Origin: DYRB01 sp963709645
Lineage (GTDB): Bacteria; Pseudomonadota; Gammaproteobacteria; Chromatiales; Chromatiaceae
NCBI GenBank assembly: GCA_963709645.1
Contig: CAVPXP010000015.1
Location: 72,310 to 136,309, forward strand
Reading direction: 5' to 3'
Length of the DNA stretch: 64,000 nt
The notes under the pieces are model-generated. The model had not been told where the DNA came from. It saw nothing but the letters and a program-made list of their open reading frames with translations, and did no database searches. The position numbers and the translations under genes were made by a program. This document shows, piece after piece, positions 28,081 to 38,431 of this stretch; positions within the stretch are counted from its first letter, which is position 1, and every line of letters starts with the position of its first letter.

Positions 28081-30070
28081 TCCGTCACCTCGCCGCAGCA
28101 GCCGCAGGATCTCCTCCTCCGCCGCTTCAGATCCGCGTCGATCTCCTCCAGCGGGCGCGGCGGGGTGAACTTGTAGAAGTGGCGGTTGAAGTTGATCTCG
28201 TAGCCGACCTTGTCCTTGCTGCGGTCCATCCAGGCGTCGGGCACGTGGGGCGGCACCTCGCGCTCGAAGTAGGCGTCGATGTCCTCCTTCAGCGGCACGT
28301 TCTCGAAATCGCGCAGGTCGGCGTCGGGCTCGAAACCCTCGCCCTCGGCCGCCCATCGCGACCGGCTCGGCCTCGGGTCCTTCTCCGTGAAGACGGTGCG
28401 GAACAGCTTCTGCTCGGGCGCCTTCCAGCGCGACCCGCGCTCTGCAGCAGCGTCCTCGATGCTCGCCCAGACCGCGTTCCAGTCGCGCTGCGGCTCGCGG
28501 CCGAGCGCCTTGTCGATGGCCTGCACGTCGTCGAGCAGGTGCGGGCAGGCGTCGAGGAAGCGCGCCTTGTCCTCGATGGTCATCTGGTAGCGCAGGCGCA
28601 GCGGGCGCTCGACGGTGACGCGGGTGTAGCCGAAGTCGGCGTTGTCGAAGATCTTGGAGCGTCGTCGCCGTCCTCGAACCGGCCGTAGAGCCGCACGATC
28701 TCGTCGATCTGCGTCTCGCCGGTCATGTGCCGGCGCTTGTCGCCGAGGCTGCGCTTGCTGTCCTCGCTGCCGCCGGGCGTCCAGACGTCGCGGGCGTCGA
28801 GGAGCTGGATCTTGCCCTTGCGCCGCGGCTCCTTGCGGTTGGTGACGATCCAGACGTAGGTGCCGATGCCGGTGTTGTAGAACATCTGCTCCGGCAGGGC
28901 GATGATGGCCTCCAGCCAGTCGTTCTCGATGATCCAGCGGCGGATCTCGCTCTCGCCGGAGCCCGCGCCGCCGGTGAACAGCGGCGAGCCGAGAAGACGA
29001 TGGCCAGCCGCGAGCCGTGCTTGTGCTGCGCCGGGTCGCACCGGCTCGAACTTGCGCCATCATGTGCTGCAGGAAGAGCAGCGAGCCGTCGTTGACGCGC
29101 GGCAGGCCGGCGCCGAAGCGGCCGGCGAAGCCGCAGCTTCTCGTGCTCGCGCTCGATCTCCTTCTGCTGCTTCTTCCAGTCCACGCCGAAGGGCGGGTTG
29201 GTGAGGAAGTAGTCGAAGGTCTCGCCGGCGAACTGGTCGTCGGTGAAGCTGTCGCCGAAGCGGACGTTGTCGCCGCCGCCGTTGTGGTCGACCTCCTTCA
29301 TCAGCATGTCGGAGGCGGCGGTGGCGAAGGCGCGCTTGTTGTAGTCCTGCCCGTAGACGTAGAGCCGCGCCTCGGGTGGTGCTCGCGCAGGTAGTTCTGC
29401 GCCTCGGCCAGCATGCCGCCGGTGCCGCAGGCGGGGTCGAGCAGCTTGCGCACGGTGCCGGGCGTGGCGAGCAGCTCGTCGTCGTGGATGAAGAGGATGC
29501 TCACCATCAGCCGGATGACCTCGCGCGGGCGTGAAGTGATCGCCCGCGGTCTCGTTGGCCAGCTCGTTGAAGCGGCGGATCAGGTTCTCGAAGATGCAGG
29601 CCCATCTGCTCGTTCGGCACCGCCGCGGGTGCAGGTCCACGTCGCAGAACTTGGAGACGACGAGGTAGAGGATGTTGGCCTCGCGCATCTTCTCGATCTC
29701 GTTCTCGAACTCGAAGTACTCGAAGATGCGGCGCACGTTGGCCGAGAAGCCCTTGATGTAGCTGACCAGGTGCTGGGCGATGTTGTCCGGGTCGCCCTTG
29801 AGCCTCTCGAAGTCGAGCGGCGAGTGATTGTGGAAGCGCTGCCCGGCGGCCTTGTTCAGGCGGGCGTCCAGCGCATCGCCCTCGAGCTTGCCGCCCCAGC
29901 GCGTCGTACTCCGCCAGCACCTTGGCCTTGGTGGGTGCGAGCACGCAGTCGAAGCGCCGCAGCACGGTCATGGGCAGCATGACGCGCTCGTACTGCGGCG
30001 GCCGGTAGGGGCCGCGCAGCAGGTCGGCGATCTGCCAGATCAGGTTGGAGAAGTAGTTGTGGTCGGGCAT
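28077..30070 (-). pseudogene. hsdM: Type I restriction-modification methyltransferase subunit, frameshifted
   Basis: N6-adenine methyltransferase subunit, about 664 aa over the span. It starts MPDHNYFSNLIWQIADLLRG at 30070. Then, in alternating frames: the helical N-terminal domain (VRRIFEYFEFENEIEKM), SAM motif I (LLDPACGTGGMLAEAQ, near 29430), the catalytic N-P-P-F box (FLTNPPFGVDWKKQQ, near 29190), LPEQMFYNTGIGTYVWIVTN, and a C-terminal part ending PLEEIDADLKRR with a TGA at 28077. All the motifs needed for activity are present in the DNA. The frame changes I resolved near 29600-29900 are single-base gains or losses in short G/C runs. First gene of the operon. Confidence 0.87.
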
Positions 30071-30493
30071 GGAGGCAGGGATTCCGGTCGTAGGTGAGGC
30101 GCCGGCACTGTAGCCCGGATAAAGCCCTGGCGGAATCCCCAGGGCGTCCTCGCTGGGCGTCGTTATGCAGGCGGGCGGGCGGGTGCAGCTTAATCAGGCA
30201 ACCAGACGCCTCTAATCCACAGGGCGCGGGGTCTCGGTCCGCCTCAAACCTGAGTGCCACCTTCCTCGACCTGCAACGACAGCGCTTCGGACGGACGCCC
30301 GCGGCCCCCTGGCAAGGGGATGCCCTCGCCCTCGCCTTCCACGGCCACCTGGCCTCAGCGAGGCAGCACCAAGCCCAGGCCCCCCTACCCGTCCCGCCGC
30401 GGCTGATTCTTTGAACCTGGCAGCGGCGGCTGCCAGATAGACACGCGCCTTCCGGACGAAAGGAACCTTGCCACCCCGAGACGACTCAGGAAT
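30071..30493. other. 423-bp stretch without an intact gene
   Basis: Near 30110-30150 is a GTAGCCCGGATAAAGCC-type stretch like REP sequences found in many proteobacteria. On the plus strand, 30250-30414 encodes ATFLDLQRQRFGRTP and GDALALAFHGHLASA before a stop, which resembles the C-terminal end of a BatD-like protein. Nothing upstream continues it, so at most it is a gene fragment. This region separates the R-M operon from the SDR remnant. Confidence 0.35.
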
Positions 30494-31094
30494 CTAGCCG
30501 TCCGCAGTCGGCTGTCCTGCAAGGACCTTGTCCAGCCCGCCCTGGGTCGCGGCATCGGCCCCACTTGCATAGGCCATCAGCGCCGGAAGCTGTGCGGCCA
30601 GGGCGCGGTCGACCAGCCCGGGCAGGATGCCATTGATGCGGGCGAAGAGCCCCTCCGGAAAGCCCAGGTAGGCCTCCTTGCGGTCGCGCTCGATGGCGCG
30701 AACGATGGCCAGGGCGACCGGCTCCGGGGCGTCCATGTGCATCATGCCGCGCTCGGCCATCGCGTCGACCACCGGCGGGTTCAGCCGGCGTCTTGACGGC
30801 CCGTGGGGAGACGTAGGTCACCCCCACGCCTGTCCCCGCCAACTCGCGCCGCAGGGCCTGGGAGAAGCCGCGCAGGGCGAACTTGCTCGCGCTGTAGGCG
30901 GCGAAGAGCGGATAGCCGATGCTGCCGAACATGGACCCCACGTTGACGATGCGCCCATGTCCCCGCTCGATCATCCCGGGTAGCACTGCCCGCGTAAGCT
31001 GCATGGGGGCCTCCAGGTTGACCTTGAGCAGGCGCGAGAGCATGCCGGGGTCCTCGTCCTGGTAGCGGCAGAAGTCGAGCAGTCTGTTGTGTGA
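30494..31094 (-). pseudogene. Short-chain dehydrogenase/reductase, 5'-truncated and frameshifted
   Basis: C-terminal two thirds of an SDR-family oxidoreductase. Readable parts are the conserved strand GHGRIVNVGSMFGSIGYPLF, the catalytic YSASKFALRGF (Tyr-X3-Lys), and a tail AMAERGMMHMDAPEPVAL with the end region FPEGLFARINGILPGL. The N-terminal Rossmann segment with T-G-x3-G-x-G is missing; the homology begins abruptly near 31090. One extra base near 30785 separates the catalytic part from the tail. The enzyme cannot bind NAD(P) as it stands. The 5' deletion, unlike the frameshift, cannot be a point sequencing error. Confidence 0.75.
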
Positions 31095-31750
31095 ATACTC
31101 CGCAGAGCCGTTTCTGCATTGCCACATCTATTGCCGCTCTTGCTGGCGCCACCGCACACCGGGGCCGGCGTATCCTGCCCTACTGATCCGGGAACGAGAT
31201 CCACGCGAAGAGCCTGATGGGCTACGGCTCGGGACACAACGCCTGATGGGCTGCGCCAACCCGCCGCTCGGTCCGATGGACTACCCCTGAAAGCACCACT
31301 GATGGGCAACCCCCTGTGATGGGCAACCTCCTGATGACCACGCCTGATGCGCAACGGGTCGTTGCCTCGCCTGATGGGCCGGGGTGGCAAGCCAACATCA
31401 TCGAGCGCGCGCGGCCATCCACGCTTGGCCTTGAAGGGACCGCTGGGGGTGTGGACCACCGCCTCTTTATCCGGCAGGATCACACCCCTTTCCCCCGTCA
31501 TATTCGGGTCGAGGGGGAGATGGCGCGACCCAGGGCGTGTAGGCCGCCAGCCGGCGGCGGCGGGAGGGACCTAGGACGCAAACAAGGCTCTGAGAGGCGC
31601 GTGCGAATCGTCGCGCTGTCTGAGAGTCCCAAGACCCCGCCCGCCCCCTCCACGGCGACGATTGGTTCCATGCTCATTCGATCCACCGCCCGGCGATTGC
31701 TATGCTGGGGGGAGGTCGAGAGTAGCAACGAACGTGGCAACGGATAGAAT
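31095..31750. repeat. Non-coding region with degenerate CTGATGGGC repeats
   Basis: Between 31212 and 31382 the motif CTGATGGGC, or a close variant, occurs about eight times at irregular spacing (for example near 31214, 31243, 31301, 31318, 31333, 31347 and 31372). The spacing is too irregular and the spacers too short for a CRISPR array. It resembles decayed REP-like sequence of the GATGGGCTACG kind. No supported gene lies in the region, and the yceH promoter must be in its last part. Confidence 0.45.
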
Positions 31751-32455
31751 ATGACAGACAACAGCCCAGACACGCGTGACGACAACACACGGAATATACA
31801 GCTTACTGATGTGGAGTCTAGGATCTTGGCTTGCCTCATGGAGAAGCAGCGCACCACACCGGACCAGTACCCTCTGACCCTCAATGCCTTAGTCCTGGCC
31901 TGCAATCAGAAGACCAGCCGTGACCCGGTGATGACCCTGGAGGTCGGAGAGGTCGGGCACGTCGTCAACACCCTGCGCGACCGCAGCCTCGTCTACGCCA
32001 GCTTTGCCGGGCGCACCGAGCGCTACGACCACAAGATGGCATCGAGCTTTCACCTCGACCGCCAGGAGCAGGCGGTGCTCTGCACCCTGATGCTGCGCGG
32101 GCCCCAAACCCTGGGAGAGCTGCGCATCAACACGGGGCGCATGGCCGAGTTTGCAGATCTGCCGGCGGTAGTGGAGGTGGTGCGGCATTTGGGGGAGCGG
32201 GAGGCTCCCCTCGTCACCCAACTCGCCCACCTGCCCGGCAAGCGAGAGGACCGCTTTGCGCACCTGCTGTGCGGTGAGCCACGCCAGGAGGCGCCTTCCC
32301 CGACCCCCATTTCAGGCCCGCGGACCAGCGCCACCGGCTCAGACCTGCGCGATGCCCGCATCGACGACCTGGAGGCACAGATCGCCGCCCTGCGCGCCGA
32401 GATGGAAGCTCTATGGGCGCTAACCGGGCTCGCCGACCGACGCCCCGGGGACTGA
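31751..32455 (+). CDS. yceH: YceH family protein (DUF480)
   Basis: Cytoplasmic protein of 234 aa of the YceH/UPF0502 family, which has two winged-helix domains and no defined function. The first domain has the family signature LTDVESRILACLMEKQRTTPD-like start (VESRILACLMEKQ, YPLTLNALVLACNQKTSRDPV). The second contains CTLMLRGPQTLGELRIN and PLVTQLAHLPGKREDRFAHL. A coiled-coil-like C-terminal tail (RIDDLEAQIAALRAEMEAL) ends the protein. Compared with E. coli YceH the length is normal. It is convergent with ppdK. Its role may be transcriptional, given the fold, but that is inference. Confidence 0.92.
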   Translation: MTDNSPDTRDDNTRNIQLTDVESRILACLMEKQRTTPDQYPLTLNALVLACNQKTSRDPVMTLEVGEVGHVVNTLRDRSLVYASFAGRTERYDHKMASSFHLDRQEQAVLCTLMLRGPQTLGELRINTGRMAEFADLPAVVEVVRHLGEREAPLVTQLAHLPGKREDRFAHLLCGEPRQEAPSPTPISGPRTSATGSDLRDARIDDLEAQIAALRAEMEALWALTGLADRRPGD

Positions 32456-32586
32456 CCTAAGCCCAGGGGCCACAGCCATCGAACCGGAAACGAAAAAGGG
32501 GCCAAGGCTAACACCCCGACCCCTTGTAAAGGCCCCGGAGGGCCCGGTCGCGCTGGGGCATCCCTGCCCCCTTTGTAGAAGCCTTG
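32456..32586. terminator. Convergent yceH/ppdK intergenic stem-loops
   Basis: The 131-bp gap between two convergent genes has a GGGGCA-TCCC-TGCCCC hairpin at 32555-32570, followed by CTTTG. An outer pairing of AAGGGG with CCCCTT lies nearer yceH. A bidirectional terminator is plausible, although the T-runs are short. Confidence 0.4.
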
Positions 32587-35361
32587 TCAGCCCTTGGCGT
32601 TAAGTGCCGCGTGGGCGGCCGCGAGCCGTGCCACGGGGACACGAGGCGCGGAGCAGGAGACGTAGTCGAGCCCGGCATCCTGGCAGAAGGCGATGGACTC
32701 CGGGTGGCCGCCGTGCTCACCGCAGATGCCCACATGGAGCCCAGGCTTGACCGACCGACCCCAATCGACGGCGAGCTTCATGAGCTTACCCACCCCCTTC
32801 ACGTCGAGCACGTCGAAGGGGTTGTCCGCCAGGATGCCGATTTGGTTGTAGAGCGGCAGGAACTTGTTCTCCGCGTCCTCGCGGGAGAAGGAGAACACCG
32901 CCTGTGTCAGGTCGTTGGTCCCGAAGGAGAAGAACTCCGCCTCCTCCGCCAGGGACTCGGCCCGCATACAGGCCCGCACCACCTCGATCATGGTGCCGAA
33001 CTTGAAGGCAACGGGCCGGCCGTACTTGGCCTCGACCTCGGCGTGAATCTGGTCGACCATGACCTTGACCCGGCGCAACTCTTCCGCGGTACAGACCTGG
33101 GGGACCTTGATCTGCGGGAAGACGGCGATGCCTTTCTTGGCGCTCTCCGCCGCCGCCTCGAGGATGGCCCGGATCTGCATCCGGTAGATCTCGGGGAAGG
33201 TGATGCCTAAGCGCACCCCGCGGTGACCCAGCATGGGGTTGGTCTCGTACAGGGCGCGCACCTTGCGCAGCATCGCCTCCTTCTTGGCGATGGCCTCCTC
33301 CACCGTGGCCGGGTCGATCTGCCGGCGCAGGCCGTCGATCTCGGCGCGGGTCGTCTCTGCGGCATGGATCAGGGACATGGCCCCAGCCAGCACCGTCATG
33401 CCCCGGGTCACGTTGGCCAGGTCGCGCAGGTCGGCGATCTCGCGCTCCAGCGTCTGCTCGGCGGGCAGGAACTCGTGGATCGGCGGGTCGAGCAGGCGGA
33501 TGGTCACCGGGTGGGGGGCCATGACCTCGAACAGACCCTGGAAGTCCGCCCGCTGCAGCGGCAGCAAGCGCTCCAGGGCCTCCTCGCGGGCCTCCGGGGT
33601 CTCGGCGACGATCATCTCGATGACGATGGGCAGGCGATCCACGTCGTTGAACATGCGCTCGGTGCGCGCGAGGCCGATGCCCACGGCGCCGTACTTCAGG
33701 GCCCGCAGGGCGTCATCCGGGGTGTCAGCATTGGCCATGACCTTGAGGATTGCGACCTCGTCGGCCCAGGCCAGCAGCGTCCCTAGTTCGAAGGAGAACT
33801 CCGGCTCGACGGTGGGAATCTGACCCAGATAGACCCGACCACTGGTGCCGTCGATGGTGATGACATCGCCCTCGCGGAAGCTGCTGTCACCGACATAGGC
33901 GACGCGCCGACCCACGTCCACGCTGATCCCCTCGGCCCCGGCCACACAGGGCTTGCCCATGCCGCGGGCGACCACGGCGGCGTGGGAGGTCTTGCCGCCG
34001 CGGGAAGTCAGGATGCCCTTGGAGGCGAAGAAGCCGTGGATGTCCTCTGGCTTGGTCTCCTCGCGCACCAGAATCACGTTGAGCGCAAGGTCTTGCCCCA
34101 TGTGCTCGGCGCGGTCGGCGTCGAACACGGCGATGCCTGACGCCGCCCCTGGGGAGGCGGCTAGGCCGGTGGCCACTGGAACGGCCTTGACCTTGGGGTC
34201 AAGGTGGGGGAAGAGCATCTGCTCCAGCAGGTCGGGCTTGATGCGCAGCAGGGCCTGCTCCTTGGAGATCAGCCCCTCGCTGACCATCTCCACGGAGGTG
34301 CGCACCATGGCGTTGGCATTCATCTTGCCGTTGCGGGTCTGCAAAGCGTAAAGCTGCCCGCGCTCGATGGTGAACTCGAAGTCCTGGATCTCGCAGTAGT
34401 GGGTCTCGAGCCTCCGGCGCAGTTCCTCGATCTGCCGGCCCATCTCCGGCATCTCGTCGCCCAGGCGGTCGATGGCCTTGGGGGTGCGGATGCCGGCGAC
34501 CACATCCTCGCCCTGGGCGTTGACCAGGTACTCGCCGTAGAGTTTGTTCTCGCCGGTAGCGGGGTTGCGGGTGAAGGCCACGCCGGTGCCGGAGTCGTCG
34601 CCGCGGTTGCCGAAGACCATGGTCACCACGTTGACCGCGGTCCCGTTGGCCATGTCCGGGGTGATCTTGAACTGGCGGCGGTAGTCCACCGCGCGCTTGC
34701 CGCCCCAGGAGTTGAAGACCGCCTTGATGGCGATCTCGAGCTGCTCGTAAGGGTTCATGGGGAAGGGCCGACCGGTGTACTCCTCGACAACCTTGAGGAA
34801 GCGTTCGCTGATGTCCTGGAGGTCGGTGGCGGAGAGCCCCACGTCCGTGGTGACGTGCGCCTTGTCCTTGACCAGCTCGAACTGCTGGTCGAAGAGATGG
34901 TCCGGCACGCCGAGGGCCACCTTGCCGAAGAGCTGAATGAAGCGGCGGTAGGCGTCGTAGCCGAAGCGAGGGTCACCGGTGTGGCGGATCTCGCCCTGCA
35001 GGGTCTCGCCGTTGAGGCCGAGGTTGAGGATGGTGTCCATCATGCCCGGCATCGACATGGCTGAGCCGGAGCGCACCGAAACCAGCAGCGGGTTGTCGGG
35101 GTTGCCGAAGCCCTTGCCGGTCTTGGCCTCCAGGGCCTTCATTTGGTCGTGGACCTGGTCCAAGACGCCCTCCGGCAGGGCGTTCTTGTCCAGATAGGCC
35201 AGGCAGGCCACGGTCGAGATAACGAACCCGGGCGGGACATTGAGCCCGATCTGGGTCATCTCGCACAGGTTGGCGCCCTTGCCGCCTAGGAGCTTCTTGT
35301 CCTTTCCGTCACCTTCTTCGAACGAAAACACATACTTAGGAACGTTGTTCGCAGTTTCCAT
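32587..35361 (-). CDS. ppdK: Pyruvate, phosphate dikinase
   Basis: Enzyme of 924 aa interconverting pyruvate, ATP and phosphate with PEP, AMP and pyrophosphate, supporting gluconeogenesis or pyrophosphate-based glycolysis. The N-terminal ATP-grasp-like domain starts KYVFSFEEGDG and GGKGANLCEMTQIGLNVPPG. The swivelling domain has the phosphorylated His in TSRGGKTSHAAVVARGMGKP, and the C-terminal PEP domain shows GHRGVRLGITFPE and FSFGTNDLTQAVF. The start at 35361 (METANNVPKYVF) has AAGG upstream; the frame itself extends to 35397. It is divergent from valS with 223 bp between them. Confidence 0.96.
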   Translation of the reverse strand: METANNVPKYVFSFEEGDGKDKKLLGGKGANLCEMTQIGLNVPPGFVISTVACLAYLDKNALPEGVLDQVHDQMKALEAKTGKGFGNPDNPLLVSVRSGSAMSMPGMMDTILNLGLNGETLQGEIRHTGDPRFGYDAYRRFIQLFGKVALGVPDHLFDQQFELVKDKAHVTTDVGLSATDLQDISERFLKVVEEYTGRPFPMNPYEQLEIAIKAVFNSWGGKRAVDYRRQFKITPDMANGTAVNVVTMVFGNRGDDSGTGVAFTRNPATGENKLYGEYLVNAQGEDVVAGIRTPKAIDRLGDEMPEMGRQIEELRRRLETHYCEIQDFEFTIERGQLYALQTRNGKMNANAMVRTSVEMVSEGLISKEQALLRIKPDLLEQMLFPHLDPKVKAVPVATGLAASPGAASGIAVFDADRAEHMGQDLALNVILVREETKPEDIHGFFASKGILTSRGGKTSHAAVVARGMGKPCVAGAEGISVDVGRRVAYVGDSSFREGDVITIDGTSGRVYLGQIPTVEPEFSFELGTLLAWADEVAILKVMANADTPDDALRALKYGAVGIGLARTERMFNDVDRLPIVIEMIVAETPEAREEALERLLPLQRADFQGLFEVMAPHPVTIRLLDPPIHEFLPAEQTLEREIADLRDLANVTRGMTVLAGAMSLIHAAETTRAEIDGLRRQIDPATVEEAIAKKEAMLRKVRALYETNPMLGHRGVRLGITFPEIYRMQIRAILEAAAESAKKGIAVFPQIKVPQVCTAEELRRVKVMVDQIHAEVEAKYGRPVAFKFGTMIEVVRACMRAESLAEEAEFFSFGTNDLTQAVFSFSREDAENKFLPLYNQIGILADNPFDVLDVKGVGKLMKLAVDWGRSVKPGLHVGICGEHGGHPESIAFCQDAGLDYVSCSAPRVPVARLAAAHAALNAKG

Positions 35362-35584
35362 AGAACCTTCTGAATACCTCTTTCGTCTCTGAATCACGAT
35401 CGCCCTCGGGCCGGCTCCACCGCCTCACGGCGCCCTTTCCAACCCGTTTTGAATCGAGCGCGCAGCTTTGCACGGGACGCGGCACGATACAAGGCATGGG
35501 CATTGCCCCAGCTCAGGTTCCCCGCAATTGATCCGGTATACTGACTCGATTTTTCCCCTCCGACCCCACGAGCCTGATACCGCC

Positions 35585-38431
35585 ATGCTGGACAAGAACT
35601 ACGAGCCCCAGACCCTGGAGCAAACCTGGTACCAAACCTGGGAGTCGCGCGGCTACTTCGCACCCGCCCAGACCGATGGCGGAGCGACCGATGGAGCCAG
35701 TCCCTACTGCATCATGATCCCGCCGCCGAACGTGACGGGCAGCCTCCACATGGGCCACGGATTCAACAACACCGTGATGGACGCGCTCATCCGCTACCGG
35801 CGCATGAAGGGGGACAACACGCTCTGGCAGGCGGGCACGGACCACGCCGGGATCGCCACTCAGATGGTGGTGGAGCGCCAGCTCGGCGCCCAAGGCAGGA
35901 CGCGCCACGACCTCGGCCGTGACGGCTTTATCGAAAGGGTCTGGGAGTGGAAGGCCGAGTCCGGCGGCACCATCACCCGGCAGCTGCGCCGACTCGGCTC
36001 ATCCCTGGATTGGGCGCACGAGCGCTTCACCATGGACGAGGGGCTCTCGGCGGCGGTTCGCGAGGTCTTCGTCCGCCTGCACGAGGAGGGGCTCATCTAC
36101 CGCGGCAAGCGCCTGGTCAACTGGGACCCGGTCCTGCACACCGCCGTCTCCGACCTGGAGGTGCTCTCCGAGGAAGAGTCCGGCTTCATGTGGGAGATGC
36201 GCTACCCGCTGACCAATGGGACTGGACACATGGTGGTCGCCACCACCCGTCCGGAAACCATGCTGGGCGACTGTGCCGTTGCCGTGAATCCGGAAGACCG
36301 GCGCTATCGGCACCTGATCGGGGAGCTCTGCGAGCTGCCGCTGACCGGGCGGCGCATCCCCATCATCGCCGACGAGCACGCCGACCCCGAGTTCGGCACC
36401 GGCTGCGTCAAGATCACCCCGGCCCACGACTTCAACGACCACGAGGTCTGGCTGCGCCACCGCGACGAGACGGCCATCGCCGATCAGCCCCATGGCGGAC
36501 TGATCAACATCTTTACCCCGAACGCCGCCATCCGCGCCAATGCTCATGAGGAGGCCTGCCTCATCCCCGCTGCTTACATTGGGCTCGACCGCTTCGAGGC
36601 GCGCAAACGCATCGTCGCGGATCTGGAGTCCCGGGGGCTCCTGGCTTCGGTCAAGGAGCACCGCCTCCAGCAGCCTCGCGGCGACCGCTCCGGCGCCCTC
36701 ATCGAACCCTACCTCACGGATCAGTGGTATGTGCGGATTGCCCCCCTCGCCGCGCCGGCCATCGCCGCCGTGGAGGAAGGCCGCATCCGATTCATTCCAG
36801 ACAACTGGAAGAACACCTACTACGACTGGATGCGCAACATCCAGGACTGGTGTATCTCCCGCCAGATCTGGTGGGGACACCGCATCCCGGCCTGGTACGA
36901 CGCCGAGGGGAACCTGTATGTCGGACGCTCGGAGGCGGAGGTTCGGGCCCGCCACGGCCTGCCACTCGAGCTCGCGCTGGAGCAAGACCCCGATGTGCTT
37001 GACACCTGGTTCAGCTCCGCACTCTGGCCCTTCAGTACTCTTGGCTGGCCGGAGGACACCCAACGCCTGCGGGCCTTCTACCCCTCCGCGGTCTTGGTCA
37101 CGGGCTTCGATATCATCTTCTTCTGGGTCGCCCGGATGATCATGATGGGCCTCAAGTTCATGGGCGACGTGCCCTTTCGGGACGTCTACATCCACGGCCT
37201 GGTGCGCGATGCCAACGGCGACAAGATGTCCAAGTCCAAGGGCAACGTGCTTGACCCCATCGATCTCATCGACGGCATCGGGCTGGAGGACCTGGTGGCC
37301 AAGCGCACCCAGGGGATGATGCAGCCGTACCTCGCGGAGAAGATCGCCAAGCAGACCCGCAAGGACTTTCCCAACGGCATCCCTGCCTTCGGCACCGATG
37401 CGCTCCGCTTCACCTTCGCCGCGCTGGCCACCACAGGACGGGACATCAAATTCGACCTCGGGCGTATCGAAGGCTACCGCAACTTCTGCAACAAGCTGTG
37501 GAACGCCTCCCGCTATGTGCTGATGAACACCGAGGACCAGGACTGCGGGGCGGAGCCAGACGCGGAGATGGAGTTCTCTGCCGCTGACCGTTGGATCACA
37601 GTTCGCTTGCACCTTGCGACGAGCAGCATCGAGACAGCGTTGGAAGCTTATCGCTTCGACCTTGCTGCCCAAGCCATCTATGAGTTTTCTTGGAGCGAGT
37701 TCTGCGACTGGTACCTGGAACTGGCTAAACCGGTGCTCACGAGCGAAAGCGCCTCGGATGCCGCCAAGCGCGGCACCCGCCGCACCCTTGTCCAGACCCT
37801 GGAGACGCTGCTGCGCCTCGCCCACCCCATCATGCCCTTCATCACCGAGGAGATTTGGCAGAAGGTGGCGCCGCTCGCGGGTGTCGGCGGGGAGACCATC
37901 ATGCTCGCTCCCTACCCGAAGGTAACCGACCCGACCATCGCGGATACAAAGGCATGGTCGCAAATCGAGTGGATCCAGCAGTTCGTCCTCGGGGTCCGGC
38001 GGATCAAGGGCGAGATGAACATCCCCCCCTCGAAGCCCCTGCCGGTCTTGCTCGCCAACACCTCGGAGCAGGACCGCGCCTGGCTCGCCGACAGCCGGCC
38101 CTACCTCGACTTCCTCGCCCGCACCGAGTCCGTGACGGTGCTGGAGCCAGGTCAGGAGCCCCCGGAGTCGGCGCTGGCCCTGGTCGGTGAGATGCAGGTC
38201 TTGATCCCCATGGCCGGCCTGATCGACAAAGAGGCCGAGCTCAAGCGCCTGGACAAGGAGATCACCCGCCTGGAGGGCGACGCGGCACGAACCCAGGCCA
38301 AGCTCGGCAACCCAAGCTTCGTGGACAAGGCCCCGGCCGCCGTGGTGGACAAAGAGCGCGAGCGCATGGCCGAGAGCCGCGCCGCCATCGAAAAGCTCTG
38401 CGTGCAGAGAGCCAAGATTCAGACGCTTTGA
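35585..38431 (+). CDS. valS: Valyl-tRNA synthetase
   Basis: Class I aminoacyl-tRNA synthetase of 948 aa charging tRNA(Val) with valine. The HIGH signature appears as HMGH in PPPNVTGSLHMGHGFNNT (about residues 42-59), and KMSKS is in DANGDKMSKSKGNVLDP. The editing domain (VATTRPETMLGDCAVAVNPE) and the zinc-free central insert (RQIWWGHRIPAWYD) are present. The C-terminal coiled-coil arm (KEAELKRLDKEITRLEGDAA) reaches the usual length. The ATG at 35585 fits the family start (MLDKNYEPQTLEQTW), although the frame is open to 35468. A -10-like TATACT near 35535 lies in the 223-bp gap to ppdK. Confidence 0.96.
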   Translation: MLDKNYEPQTLEQTWYQTWESRGYFAPAQTDGGATDGASPYCIMIPPPNVTGSLHMGHGFNNTVMDALIRYRRMKGDNTLWQAGTDHAGIATQMVVERQLGAQGRTRHDLGRDGFIERVWEWKAESGGTITRQLRRLGSSLDWAHERFTMDEGLSAAVREVFVRLHEEGLIYRGKRLVNWDPVLHTAVSDLEVLSEEESGFMWEMRYPLTNGTGHMVVATTRPETMLGDCAVAVNPEDRRYRHLIGELCELPLTGRRIPIIADEHADPEFGTGCVKITPAHDFNDHEVWLRHRDETAIADQPHGGLINIFTPNAAIRANAHEEACLIPAAYIGLDRFEARKRIVADLESRGLLASVKEHRLQQPRGDRSGALIEPYLTDQWYVRIAPLAAPAIAAVEEGRIRFIPDNWKNTYYDWMRNIQDWCISRQIWWGHRIPAWYDAEGNLYVGRSEAEVRARHGLPLELALEQDPDVLDTWFSSALWPFSTLGWPEDTQRLRAFYPSAVLVTGFDIIFFWVARMIMMGLKFMGDVPFRDVYIHGLVRDANGDKMSKSKGNVLDPIDLIDGIGLEDLVAKRTQGMMQPYLAEKIAKQTRKDFPNGIPAFGTDALRFTFAALATTGRDIKFDLGRIEGYRNFCNKLWNASRYVLMNTEDQDCGAEPDAEMEFSAADRWITVRLHLATSSIETALEAYRFDLAAQAIYEFSWSEFCDWYLELAKPVLTSESASDAAKRGTRRTLVQTLETLLRLAHPIMPFITEEIWQKVAPLAGVGGETIMLAPYPKVTDPTIADTKAWSQIEWIQQFVLGVRRIKGEMNIPPSKPLPVLLANTSEQDRAWLADSRPYLDFLARTESVTVLEPGQEPPESALALVGEMQVLIPMAGLIDKEAELKRLDKEITRLEGDAARTQAKLGNPSFVDKAPAAVVDKERERMAESRAAIEKLCVQRAKIQTL

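Noticed and set aside
31212..31382. Possible CRISPR array
   Set aside because: Repeats are only about 9 bp, irregularly spaced and degenerate; no cas gene nearby.
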